Below, one piece after another: positions 35,083 to 43,725 of a DNA stretch of 64,000 nucleotides; positions within the stretch are counted from its first letter, which is position 1, and every line of letters starts with the position of its first letter. Made by a program: the position numbers and the translations under genes. This DNA comes from Culturomica massiliensis. GTDB taxonomy: Bacteria; Bacteroidota; Bacteroidia; Bacteroidales; Marinifilaceae. The stretch is from assembly GCF_900091655.1 (NCBI RefSeq), contig NZ_LT594621.1, forward strand, positions 1,054,001-1,118,000, read 5' to 3'. Below the pieces are notes generated by a model. The model saw nothing but the letters and a program-made list of their open reading frames with translations. It ran no database searches and had not been told where the DNA came from.

Positions 35083-36414
35083 CTATGCCGCTTTCATCCG
35101 CTCACGGATAAGGTTGGCGTTCTTGTTCACAAGGTCTATGATGCGCTCGTGATATTCGGTGTCCTGGTTGTGCTTGCCGTGGCACTGCACCACTTCGAGG
35201 GTTCGCAAGTCCACCTCTACGGTTTCAATAATCTCATCGCCAATCCTTGCCGATAGTATGAGGGTGTCGGCTTTCTTGTAGTATCCACTGCCAAACACGC
35301 AGATGCCCTGCGTCTTGCCCTCGTTGTAATACTCGTCTATGCTTTCAAGCACCTTGACGATTATTTCCTCGTCCGTGATTACCAAGCCGAAGAATTTGGA
35401 TTTGTTGGCGATGAAATCCTCCGCATCTTTCTTTCGTTGGAGTTGTCGCTGTTGCTCACGCTCACGCCTTTCAATCTCCCAACGGCGTTGCTCTGCGGCT
35501 CTTTCCTTCTCGTGTATGGCTTCAATTTTTCGGGTTGCGTTGTCGTGTGCCGCCATGAAATCTTCGGGACAGATGTTCTTCGGGTTACGGAGGTCTTGAC
35601 CGAGTTTTTTGAGCATACGCAGATAGTCGCACCACATTGAGAGGTTGTCTATCTGATACTTGTGACGCTTGGCAATCAGATATGATGCCCAACATTCATC
35701 GGCAGTACGGGTATTGAAAAGAAAGTGTTTCATGACCTCAATCTCACCGCCTTTCATAAGGGTTTCAATTCTTGGGTCTGAAAGCAAGGCTTTGAAAAGA
35801 CGCACGGGGGAGATGCCGTGGAAATCGCCCTTGAAGCCGTTACGTCTGAGTTGGGGCAATATCCTCATCTTTGGATATGCACAGCTTCTTGCCACCACAT
35901 CATCGTATAGGCTGTTGTGCGGTCTTACCTCCATATCGCTGCCTAATGCCCACACATCGCAATAGCAGAAAAGGAAGCCACGGAGCAACGCCATGTCCGT
36001 AACCTTGCCGTCGGGTGAAATCCAACGCTGCACGACCTCGTGGCAGTAGAAACGCATCGGTTCGCCTTTCCTGCTCTCGCATCTGACCTGCGCCACGCGG
36101 ATTACCTGATACCCTTTGCAGGTGGTTATCACGCTGAAATTCTGCGTTTCCTTGTAGATGCGTCTGCGTGTGTCCTGCACTTTGAGTTCGGCATGGCATT
36201 TGGGGCAGGTGCAGCCTTCAAGGGTGTCGCATAGTCCGCTGTCGCTGTGCCACTCGTGACCGCAGTCGGAACAGGTGATGTTCCCTTTCTTGGTGCGGTA
36301 GCCGATATGCTCAACGCAGTGGCGGTATGCCCAATCTATTTGTGTCGCTGATATGGGGCGAAGGTTGGCGGAAAGTCTTGCCACCTCTTTCTGTATCTTG
36401 GTCTTCGGTTTCAT
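35083..36414 (-). CDS. PcfJ-like protein
   Basis: This 443-residue protein has an N-terminal zinc ribbon (CSDCGHEWHSD... CTCPKC), a central domain typical of PcfJ-like proteins (with LLRGFLFCYCDVWALG), a charged coiled coil (EIERREREQQRQLQRKK, about 313-335) and a small C-terminal domain. PcfJ was named in enterococcal plasmid pCF10 and occurs in conjugative elements; its molecular role is not known. Its start overlaps the stop of the PcfK-like gene by 4 nt. Confidence 0.85.
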   Translation of the reverse strand: MKPKTKIQKEVARLSANLRPISATQIDWAYRHCVEHIGYRTKKGNITCSDCGHEWHSDSGLCDTLEGCTCPKCHAELKVQDTRRRIYKETQNFSVITTCKGYQVIRVAQVRCESRKGEPMRFYCHEVVQRWISPDGKVTDMALLRGFLFCYCDVWALGSDMEVRPHNSLYDDVVARSCAYPKMRILPQLRRNGFKGDFHGISPVRLFKALLSDPRIETLMKGGEIEVMKHFLFNTRTADECWASYLIAKRHKYQIDNLSMWCDYLRMLKKLGQDLRNPKNICPEDFMAAHDNATRKIEAIHEKERAAEQRRWEIERREREQQRQLQRKKDAEDFIANKSKFFGLVITDEEIIVKVLESIDEYYNEGKTQGICVFGSGYYKKADTLILSARIGDEIIETVEVDLRTLEVVQCHGKHNQDTEYHERIIDLVNKNANLIRERMKAA

Positions 36415-36827
36415 AAGCCTAAATCAAATAATGAGGGTTGGGGTTGGTTTTCTTTTCTCGCTGACGGTCTGTGGCGGTTCTGCAACTTGCGGAGTTCCTC
36501 CTCTTGGTATTTGCGGACAGCGTTCTGACGTGCCTCCGCCTTTTCCTCTGCCGTGAGTTTCACAACGTGGTTCACAACCACTTGGCAGTCCATCGGTTTG
36601 CCCACCTCTATCTCGTTTTCCTCATAGTAGTGGATGGCTTGCCCGAATATCTCTCCGTCCGTGAAACCGTTGCAACCGCTTTTCTGCACATAGTTCAGAA
36701 TGTGGGTCACGCACTCGTCCATGTTCTTGGCAGGGTTGCGGTACTTCTTTGCAAATAGCGCATCTTCCTCCGCACGCTGTTCCAAGTACATATATATCGT
36801 TCTCTTGAAATGGTCTGTTCCTTTCAT
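36411..36827 (-). CDS. PcfK-like protein
   Basis: This 138-residue protein begins MKGTDHFKRTIYMYLEQRA, has a helical middle and a basic C-terminal coiled coil (EEKAEARQNAVRKYQEEEL) ending in PSLFDLGL. It matches the PcfK-like pattern and is paired with PcfJ, as in other conjugative elements. The PSLFDL end resembles a beta-clamp-binding QxxLF-like motif, which is only a suggestion. Confidence 0.82.
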   Translation of the reverse strand: MKGTDHFKRTIYMYLEQRAEEDALFAKKYRNPAKNMDECVTHILNYVQKSGCNGFTDGEIFGQAIHYYEENEIEVGKPMDCQVVVNHVVKLTAEEKAEARQNAVRKYQEEELRKLQNRHRPSARKENQPQPSLFDLGL

Positions 36828-36840
36828 ATCGCTGTCATTT

Positions 36841-37062
36841 TTAGATTATCTGTTTCAGTATCTCTCTCCAATAGGTCGGCTCTACCTCGCTGAGAAGGAA
36901 GTCCATGAAATCCCTCCGTGCGTCCTTGTTCAGTTCGTGGTACAATCTTCGGAAAGTTTCAAAATTGCCGTTGATGTACGTTTCCACCATATACACGAAG
37001 ATGTTGTCCACCTCGTAATATCTGCACTGCTGCGCTGCCGTCTTGCTGTTTCTTTTTGCCAT
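36841..37062 (-). CDS. Hypothetical accessory protein, 73 aa
   Basis: This 73-residue protein starts at ATG 37062 (MAKRNSKTAAQQCRYYEVDN) and is helical with many aromatic and charged residues. It sits 13 bp before the PcfK-like gene in the same operon. Longer upstream reading overlaps the previous gene and looks non-coding. No domain is recognised. Confidence 0.6.
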   Translation of the reverse strand: MAKRNSKTAAQQCRYYEVDNIFVYMVETYINGNFETFRRLYHELNKDARRDFMDFLLSEVEPTYWREILKQII

Positions 37063-37073
37063 GTCGGTAAGGG

Positions 37074-37289
37074 TTAAAGGGTGAATAACCAAAGGATGAA
37101 GCCAAAGAAGGCAATGGTGGAAAGGATAGCCACGATTACACCTATCGCCACTCGGAACACTCCGTTTACAATCTCTCTGATGATGCCCCAAAGGATGCCG
37201 AACACCCCGAAGGCGGTGCGCATCATCAAGCCGCATATCGCCAACCCGATGTGTTGCGCCATTTGTCTGAAATTTGCCGTTGCCGTCAT
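37074..37289 (-). CDS. Small membrane protein, 71 aa
   Basis: This 71-residue protein is almost entirely hydrophobic after the first 12 residues, with two transmembrane helices (about 13-36 and 46-69). It is the first gene of the minus-strand accessory operon. The function is unknown. Confidence 0.6.
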   Translation of the reverse strand: MTATANFRQMAQHIGLAICGLMMRTAFGVFGILWGIIREIVNGVFRVAIGVIVAILSTIAFFGFILWLFTL

Positions 37290-37950
37290 ATCTTCGCTGT
37301 TTTTGATTTTTTTGTTTTTAATGCGGATTCAAGAGCTGAGGGAGTTGAGTTTCAAACTATCTTATCTGCCTCTCGTTTATCCGACATTTTTTTTATGCGT
37401 CTTTCTGTCGCATCGGTCGTTTTCGTTTCGGGTGCTTGAAAAGGTAGGGATTAGGGAATGCAAGGTTTTTCGGTCAAAATACTACCCGCAGGGCTGGAGA
37501 TTTTTACCGAAAACAGGAGGCTTGACCTTGCTTTCCCGTCCAATCCCGGAATTACCTTTGCGCCCAGAACGAAAATGACTGACTGATGCGGCTTACTGAA
37601 AGGCGCAAAATGGAGGTAAACGAAAACAGAGGCAGATTGTGTAGAAAAAAACTTCAGGGGAAAATCCGTAAAAAAAAGAATCACCAAAAGGAAAAAGACA
37701 TCACCGGAAGCGTGAAAAGGGCAAACCACAACAAAGGAAGTATGATTGTTTCCGATCCGACGGAACTTGTTCAGCCGGGTGGCAACAATCATTCTTCCCG
37801 GTTTGTCCGGCTGTGTGTGGGCGCCTGTTTCATTCATGGGGCAGGCTGACACACTCTGCATTCACTTTCCGCTTCCGGCAAAAGAGACAGCGAAAAAAGA
37901 AAAATCATTTGAAAACCCGTAAAAGCACCTCTTGGCATAGGCGCAAAAGA
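37290..37950. other. Gene-poor right-end segment with a possible plus-strand transcript
   Basis: No convincing gene is seen. A perfect -7 box TACCTTTG lies at 37553-37560 on the plus strand, with CTTG at 37527-37530 in the -33 area. An 87-codon frame (37586-37849) follows, with a very basic first half. It could be a small gene or only the start of a non-coding transcript that ends in the hairpins at 37951-38082. Confidence 0.35.
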
Positions 37951-38004
37951 AAGGGGCATTGCTTCATCTGTCTAAACATCGTTTAGGCGTGAGGCAATGC
38001 CCTT
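37951..38004 (+). terminator. Nested hairpin, terminator-like
   Basis: The outer stem AAGGGGCATTGC (37951-37962) pairs with GCAATGCCCTT (37994-38004, one bulge); the inner stem GTCTAAAC pairs with GTTTAGGC (about 37970-37988). A T-rich stretch follows. It probably ends transcription near the right end of the element. Confidence 0.6.
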
Positions 38005-38016
38005 TTCTCCAGCTAT

Positions 38017-38082
38017 GCGGTAGTCGGCACACGTTTGTTCCAAACTCGTTTTGGGCAATGGTGTGCCGACGGACAATACCGC
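38017..38082. repeat. Large nested hairpin near the element end
   Basis: GCGGTA (38017-38022) pairs with TACCGC (38077-38082), and GTCGGCACAC (38023-38032) pairs perfectly with GTGTGCCGAC (38061-38070). Inside, CCAAA and TTTGG form a further small hairpin. It directly follows the hairpin at 37951. Confidence 0.6.
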
Positions 38083-38182
38083 TTTTACGGAAAATTCTTA
38101 TGAATGAGGGGATAAAAAACGGGAGTTTATATCAAAATCTCGAATTAAATAGCTACTTTTGCATACGAAGAGTTCTTTGAAG

Positions 38183-38314
38183 GTTACGCAACGCGCAGAA
38201 GGATAATGCAGTAGATAACTAACTAAATCGTAACCTATTACTATCAAGAGCAATTAACCTACGCTCATTTCCAATAAATTACACTCTTTTCGTAACTTCA
38301 CGCCGCAAAAATAG
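38183..38314. other. Candidate attR end of the conjugative transposon
   Basis: Three GTTACG/CGTAAC motifs (38183-38188, 38229-38234, 38291-38296) may be arm-type integrase sites. GCAAAAATAG at 38305-38314 is the complement of CTATTTTTGC, which matches 9 of 10 positions of the GTAnnTTTGC core known for CTnDOT. An inverted copy, CTACTTTTGC, is at 38152-38161. The chromosome is thought to start here. The region 38315-38679 is AT-rich, with a -7-like TAATTTTG at 38511-38518 and no gene. Confidence 0.4.
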
Positions 38315-38679
38315 CTTTTAAAATCCAAAGGAAAGAGTATTCATGTCAAAAAATAGAACCGTTTTTCTCTTTCACTGAAAACAATGACTTGTTTAATCCC
38401 TCACCTGAAATATTAAACATCTGTAAAAACAAAATAAAAGGTAGAAAGCAAACTTTTAAAATATATAAAATTTGGCTGGACCGGACAACCATTAATCCTT
38501 CCAAATTGTGTAATTTTGTACGCAAAGATGTCATTCGAGGAGTATATAAACACCCCGGAAGGGAAAGAAAAAAATAACAAAAATTTATATACTGATAAAA
38601 TATCCCCATTCCATTCATTTTCAAACGAAAACGAATATAACGGTTAAACGAATTATTGATTATTAAAGCAAAAACAAGT

Positions 38680-38955
38680 ATGGAAACAAAGTATTGCCAA
38701 AGCTGCGGTATGCCCCTGCAAAAACAGGAAGAGCTGGGTAGCAACAGGGATGGAAGTAAAAACGAAGAATTTTGTTGCTATTGTTATAAAGACGGAGCCT
38801 TTACCCAGGATTGTACCCTGGAACAAATGATCGAACATTGCGCACAGTTTGTAGCTGAATTTAACAAAAATGCCGGTGTTTCCTATACCAAAGAAGAGGC
38901 CATTGCCAACATGAAAACCTATTTCCCGACCTTAAAGCGTTGGTCCGGACAATAG
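38680..38955 (+). CDS. Zinc-ribbon domain protein
   Basis: This 91-residue protein has a Cys-rich N terminus (METKYCQSCGMPL, then EEFCCYCYKDGAF) with two CxxC-type pairs that should bind zinc, followed by a helical domain (LEQMIEHCAQFVAEFN). It matches the small putative zinc-ribbon proteins common in Bacteroidetes and Firmicutes. It lies 6 bp before the radical SAM gene, probably co-transcribed. The function is unknown. Confidence 0.8.
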   Translation: METKYCQSCGMPLQKQEELGSNRDGSKNEEFCCYCYKDGAFTQDCTLEQMIEHCAQFVAEFNKNAGVSYTKEEAIANMKTYFPTLKRWSGQ

Positions 38956-38961
38956 AATACG

Positions 38962-39831
38962 ATGCAATACATTGAAGCAAAATCCATCCTGTCCAGGTTA
39001 AAAGGACCGGATACCTGGTTTGGCATCACCTATAACATGAATCTATATAGGGGATGCCAGCATGGGTGTATATATTGTGATACCCGGAGTGACTGTTACA
39101 AAATAGGAGACATATCACAAATATCCGTTAAGCAAAATGCACTGGAACTATTAAAAAAAGAGTTATATGCCAAACGGAAAAACAAAGCTACAATAGGCAC
39201 CGGATCGATGAACGATCCCTACATGCCGGTTGAAAAAGAATTACAATTTGTACGCAAAGCACTTCAACTCATAGCAACCGAAAAATTTCCGGTCCATATC
39301 CTAACCAAAAGTAGTCTGGTAGAACGGGATTCGGATATATTGCAAGAGATCGCAAAAATATATGTTGCAGCAAGCTTTACAATTACCTCTGCAACCGACA
39401 CCCTTTCCTCACAGATAGAACCGCTGGCACCGAAAACGTCAGAACGTTTTAAGGCGATGGAACTCTTAGCCCATAAAGGCATCTACACCGGTGTAACACT
39501 GATGCCGATACTCCCCTTTATCAACGATACAAAAGAAAATATCCAGACAATCATTCACCGGGCAAAAGATTCCGGAGCATCGTACATCCTGCCGATGTTC
39601 GGCGTAACTCTCCGAAAAGGTTCCCGGGAATATTTTTATTCGGCTCTGGACAAAAATTTTCCCGGAGTGAAAGCCGAATATCAAAAACATTTCGGTGATC
39701 AATATGCCTGTTACAGTTCCCATTACAGAGAACTATCCGATGTTTTTTTCGACTTCTGTGGAAAATTAGGGATAGCTACTCAAATGCAATTCTATCAACC
39801 TTTGGCAGACGGACAACTCTCCTTATTTTAA
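38962..39831 (+). CDS. Radical SAM protein of the SplB-like group
   Basis: This 289-residue protein has the cluster motif CQHGCIYC (CxxxCxxC) near residues 31-38, followed by a TIM-barrel-like pattern (GTGSMNDPYMPVE, then LTKSSLVERD). It resembles spore photoproduct lyase-related radical SAM proteins that occur in non-sporulating bacteria; the substrate is unknown. The end is QPLADGQLSLF. It forms a pair with the zinc-ribbon gene. Confidence 0.85.
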   Translation: MQYIEAKSILSRLKGPDTWFGITYNMNLYRGCQHGCIYCDTRSDCYKIGDISQISVKQNALELLKKELYAKRKNKATIGTGSMNDPYMPVEKELQFVRKALQLIATEKFPVHILTKSSLVERDSDILQEIAKIYVAASFTITSATDTLSSQIEPLAPKTSERFKAMELLAHKGIYTGVTLMPILPFINDTKENIQTIIHRAKDSGASYILPMFGVTLRKGSREYFYSALDKNFPGVKAEYQKHFGDQYACYSSHYRELSDVFFDFCGKLGIATQMQFYQPLADGQLSLF

Positions 39832-39872
39832 ACCGATAAAATAAAAATCCGATCCAGTGAAAAAATGGTTAT

Positions 39873-40892
39873 TTATTCCCGTTTCAAATCGAGATAAATC
39901 GGCAGATGATCGCTATATCCTCCGTGATAACGGGGCCCCAGATAAGTCCGGAAAGGCTTGAAACCATAATAGGTTTTATCTTCCTCCAACAAAAAACGGG
40001 GATTAAATACCTGCAATTTCGGGTCGGTTTGTAAAACATGATTTCCATTCAGCAACGCCCCGGAAACAATAATATGATCTATCGTTTGCCAGGTTCCCTT
40101 GTATTTATAACTGCCGTATCCCTGATTCAATAAATAATAACCGGTATTATACAAATGTCCGGATTGAATTTGCTCCGTCCCGGAATCCTTTGTATCCAAT
40201 ACAACCGTTTGAGCCGGCCGATCGGCTTTACCATTCAAATCTCCCATAATAACAATAGCAGCTTCCGGATTCTTCGACTGTAATTCACCGACTTTTTCCT
40301 TTACTACGGCTGCCGCCCGTTTCCTTTTCCATTCGCTCCCGGCTTCCCCTCCGGACATCGAAGGGAAATGACAAACCATAAAATGCAAGGTATCCTGCTC
40401 CAATATCCCGGAAACATACAAAATATCACGGGTAAATACTTCTTCCTCCGGCGAAAAAGGGATCGGCAAAAATTCCTCGTCTATCACCCGGAACAGTGCT
40501 TTCCGATATAGAAAAGCCACATCTATTCCCCTTGCATCGGGGGAATCCCGGTGTACAATTCCATATCCGCCTTCAGTCAGTCCGGTCTTTTGAGTCAGAT
40601 CTTCCAACACACGCCGGTTCTCCACTTCACACAAACCGATAAAAACCGGAAACTCACCTTCTCCGACGGCCTTTACAACTTCAGCCAGCTTCAACAGTTT
40701 ATCCGTATATTTTTCCTGGTTCCAATGCAACCTCCCGAAAGGAGTAAAATCTTCATCCCGTGTATCCGGATCATCCTGAATATCGAATAAATTTTCCACA
40801 TTGTAAGAAACAATCCGATAATGTTGCTGTCCTTCGGCAAATCCGGATAGTCCCCACAGACAAATGAATGTCAATACAAACCGTAACAACAT
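39873..40892 (-). CDS. Endonuclease/exonuclease/phosphatase family protein
   Basis: This 339-residue secreted protein has a signal peptide (GLSGFAEGQ, about residue 21). EEP motifs: RIVSYNVENLFD, LCEVENR, VIMGDLNGKADRP and a C-terminal YSDHLPIYLDL. The Asn, Glu, Asp and His residues of the metal-dependent phosphodiesterase core are present. The substrate could be nucleic acid or a phospholipid/phosphate ester and cannot be told from sequence. Confidence 0.9.
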   Translation of the reverse strand: MLLRFVLTFICLWGLSGFAEGQQHYRIVSYNVENLFDIQDDPDTRDEDFTPFGRLHWNQEKYTDKLLKLAEVVKAVGEGEFPVFIGLCEVENRRVLEDLTQKTGLTEGGYGIVHRDSPDARGIDVAFLYRKALFRVIDEEFLPIPFSPEEEVFTRDILYVSGILEQDTLHFMVCHFPSMSGGEAGSEWKRKRAAAVVKEKVGELQSKNPEAAIVIMGDLNGKADRPAQTVVLDTKDSGTEQIQSGHLYNTGYYLLNQGYGSYKYKGTWQTIDHIIVSGALLNGNHVLQTDPKLQVFNPRFLLEEDKTYYGFKPFRTYLGPRYHGGYSDHLPIYLDLKRE

Positions 40893-40979
40893 ACTCTAAT
40901 ACCCTATAAATTAAACCGATAAATCCGATCCAAACAAAAAAACACCGATCGTAAAACAAGAGTCTGAATTGAAAACCGA

Positions 40980-41987
40980 TTAAAAACCTTCTTTACTTTT
41001 CATCTTTACATAATCGGTCCATGTCATATTTTTATAAGTATCGCTCCCGATATAATCCAATATCATATCCCCCTTCCCCCTGTCCAGATAAAAATACAGA
41101 CTTTCCATCAATTTTCCCTCCTCATCGAAAATATAGATACTCGGCACCCGCAATATTTTATCACTCAAAGCTATCGCTAACTGGTGCAAATTATTATTTT
41201 CCTTACCGGCATTGGCAAAACGATGAGTCATAAATGTCAGGGTATCCTGCGACAACACATCCAGATGCAAACAATAATAATATTTTTGAGCAATAGAGGA
41301 AAAAGTCGAATCGGGAAAAACCAGTTGCTCCATCATTTTCGAAGAATTACTCCAGGGAGCAGACAAATAAAGCAACACTTTCTTATTTTCTGCTTTCTGT
41401 TTATTCTCTAAATCCTGAAAGGAAGTCCAATAGGGTTCCGGCCGGTTCTCCTGCATCTCTTTTCCCGGTGTGAAAACCTGCTCGAAATCAACGATGAAAT
41501 CATTGATATTCGTAGAAAAATAAGCATTCTCTGTAAAATAAATCAGGAAAGCCTCCATTTTGGCAACATCCAGGTACCCCGGTACAACAATATTGACATT
41601 TTCCTTATCATACAAAAAAACCGTCGTCGGATAAGACATCTTTCCTTTTAACATTTCGGCAGCCAAACTGCTGATGTAACGTTCACCGTTTTTCAAAGGC
41701 GGATATATTTTTCCCCGGAATTGCATCGTATCCGCCGATTCTGCATTTATTTTCACAGGATAAAAATACCGGTTGATAAACGAAACAATGGTCGGCTGGC
41801 CATAAGTCGTCTTGTCCATATGCTTACACCATCCGCACCAATCGGTATAAATATCGATAATCATCGGCCTGGGCTCTTTCGCATACTGCCTTTCAGCCTC
41901 TTCCAGCGTCAGCCATTTTATTTTTTCTTCCTGAGCAAAAACAGACGTTGCCAGCCAGCAAAATCCTATCAATACAAACAATCTCAT
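40980..41987 (-). CDS. Thioredoxin-family periplasmic protein
   Basis: This 335-residue protein has a signal peptide (ATSVFAQEE, about residue 18) and an N-terminal thioredoxin-like domain with WCGWC (about 50-54), in the DWCGWCKHMDKTTYG pattern of DUF255/thioredoxin_7 proteins. The C-terminal half is a second thioredoxin-like fold without CxxC (LLYLSAPWSNSSKMME), so only the first domain should be redox-active. It lies 6 bp after the AhpD-like gene. Confidence 0.85.
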   Translation of the reverse strand: MRLFVLIGFCWLATSVFAQEEKIKWLTLEEAERQYAKEPRPMIIDIYTDWCGWCKHMDKTTYGQPTIVSFINRYFYPVKINAESADTMQFRGKIYPPLKNGERYISSLAAEMLKGKMSYPTTVFLYDKENVNIVVPGYLDVAKMEAFLIYFTENAYFSTNINDFIVDFEQVFTPGKEMQENRPEPYWTSFQDLENKQKAENKKVLLYLSAPWSNSSKMMEQLVFPDSTFSSIAQKYYYCLHLDVLSQDTLTFMTHRFANAGKENNNLHQLAIALSDKILRVPSIYIFDEEGKLMESLYFYLDRGKGDMILDYIGSDTYKNMTWTDYVKMKSKEGF

Positions 41988-41993
41988 GTCACA

Positions 41994-42353
41994 TCAGTTT
42001 TCTTCCGTCTTATCTTCCGATAATGCTTCCCAATATTCCACAGCCCGACGGGTATGAGGAATAACAATAGTTCCTCCGACTAAATTAGCTACCGAGAATA
42101 TCTCAAACAGCTCGGGGGTCGTCACCCCTAACTCAAAACATTTTTCCAAATGATATTTGATACAATCATCACAACGCAACACCATGGAGGTCGCCAGCCC
42201 CAGCATCTCCTTCACCTTCGCCGGCAAAGCTCCGTCCACATACGTATTCGTATCGATATTATAAATCCGTTTAATCACCTTATTATCGGCAGCCAGGATT
42301 TTTTCATTCATTTTCTCCCGGTATTCCCTGAATTCTTTTACTTTCTTATTCAT
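41994..42353 (-). CDS. Carboxymuconolactone decarboxylase/AhpD-like protein
   Basis: This 119-residue protein carries the LRCDDCIKYHLEKCFELG motif, the CxxC plus His of AhpD-like peroxidase/disulfide reductases. The first 35 residues are a charged helix. It is expected to act in peroxide or thiol redox chemistry. It lies between rseP and the thioredoxin-like gene on the same strand, a redox/envelope context. Confidence 0.88.
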   Translation of the reverse strand: MNKKVKEFREYREKMNEKILAADNKVIKRIYNIDTNTYVDGALPAKVKEMLGLATSMVLRCDDCIKYHLEKCFELGVTTPELFEIFSVANLVGGTIVIPHTRRAVEYWEALSEDKTEEN

Positions 42354-42366
42354 TTTTATATAACCG

Positions 42367-43707
42367 TTATCCGAAAAACCTTACAAAATCGTTCACATTC
42401 GCCAAAATAAAAAGTCCGAGCAAAACAGCCATACCCGCAAGTTGAGCATACTCCATAAATTTTTCTCCCGGCTTACGCCTTGTGACCATCTCATATAACA
42501 AAAACAAAACATGACCTCCGTCCAGTGCCGGTATAGGCAACACATTTACAACAGCCAGCATAATGGAAATTAAGGCTGTCAATTCCCAAAATATCTGCCA
42601 ATTCCACACCCCGGGAAATATACTACCGAGCATCATCATCCCACCGACCGATTTATAAGCTTCTACATGGGGCGAAAACAATAGCTTGAGTTGCTTCAGA
42701 TAAGAACCCAGCGTCTCCGTTCCCCGGTCGATTCCGGCAGGTATAGCCTCTAAAAAAGAATACTCATGAACGGCCAGTTCCGGTACCTCCGTCGATCCGA
42801 AATAAATACCGAATTTTCCCTCGTATCCCAGATCGAAGGCAAAATTCAAGGTATCTTTCCCCCGTAAGACGGTTGTCTTTACCTTGCTATCGGAATGAGC
42901 CGCCAGATAGTTGGTGAATTCGTCATAAAACCGGAAACTCTGGTCGTTCACAGCCAATATCTTATCTCCTTTGCGTATCCCGGCGTCATAGGCCACGGAA
43001 TAGTCTGCAAAATCACCCACATAAGTACTGTCCATCAATTTCCGGGGCTCCAAAAAACGGGTTTTATAATTTTGCGTAGACATAGCCAACAGCTGGGCTA
43101 CAAAAGATTCAGGCACTTGCAGATCGATCAGTTCGCCATCCCGTTTTACCTGAACGGTTTTCGGCGTATTGAGCAACATATCCGGAACAATATCGGAAAA
43201 ACGTTCCACTTTCTTTCCATCCATCGCAACCACAATATCTCCGTTACGCATCCCCATATCGTAAAAAACAGTATCACACACGACCCCGTATTTGACATTC
43301 TCCGCAGGCAGATACGTTTCTCCCCAGGTAAATAAAACCATACTATAAATCACAAATGCCAACACCACATTCACGATTACCCCTCCCAGCATAATCAGCA
43401 AACGCTGCCAGGCCGGTTTGGAACGGAATTCCCAGGGTTGAGCCGGTTTCTTCATCTGTTCCGTATCCATCGACTCATCGATCATACCCGCAATTTTGAC
43501 ATATCCCCCCAAGGGAAGCCACCCCATACCGTATTCCGTCCCCCCCTTCTTAAATTTAAACAAAGAAAACCAGGGGTTGAAAAACATATAAAACTTTTCG
43601 ACCCGGGTCTTAAATAACTTTGCGAACATGAAATGTCCGAATTCGTGAAATAAAACCAAAATCGACAAGCTTAAAACAAACTGCAATATCTTTATAAATA
43701 TATCCAT
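42367..43707 (-). CDS. rseP: RseP, site-2 zinc metalloprotease
   Basis: This 446-residue intramembrane protease has the HEFGH zinc motif (21-25) in the first membrane helix, PDZ-like domains in the middle and the third zinc ligand in PALDGGHVLF near the C terminus, with about four transmembrane helices. It cuts anti-sigma factors within the membrane. The gene follows dxr after 18 bp; dxr-rseP pairing is typical of bacteria. Confidence 0.95.
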   Translation of the reverse strand: MDIFIKILQFVLSLSILVLFHEFGHFMFAKLFKTRVEKFYMFFNPWFSLFKFKKGGTEYGMGWLPLGGYVKIAGMIDESMDTEQMKKPAQPWEFRSKPAWQRLLIMLGGVIVNVVLAFVIYSMVLFTWGETYLPAENVKYGVVCDTVFYDMGMRNGDIVVAMDGKKVERFSDIVPDMLLNTPKTVQVKRDGELIDLQVPESFVAQLLAMSTQNYKTRFLEPRKLMDSTYVGDFADYSVAYDAGIRKGDKILAVNDQSFRFYDEFTNYLAAHSDSKVKTTVLRGKDTLNFAFDLGYEGKFGIYFGSTEVPELAVHEYSFLEAIPAGIDRGTETLGSYLKQLKLLFSPHVEAYKSVGGMMMLGSIFPGVWNWQIFWELTALISIMLAVVNVLPIPALDGGHVLFLLYEMVTRRKPGEKFMEYAQLAGMAVLLGLFILANVNDFVRFFG

Positions 43708-43725
43708 AATATTCCCTCTTTCTGA

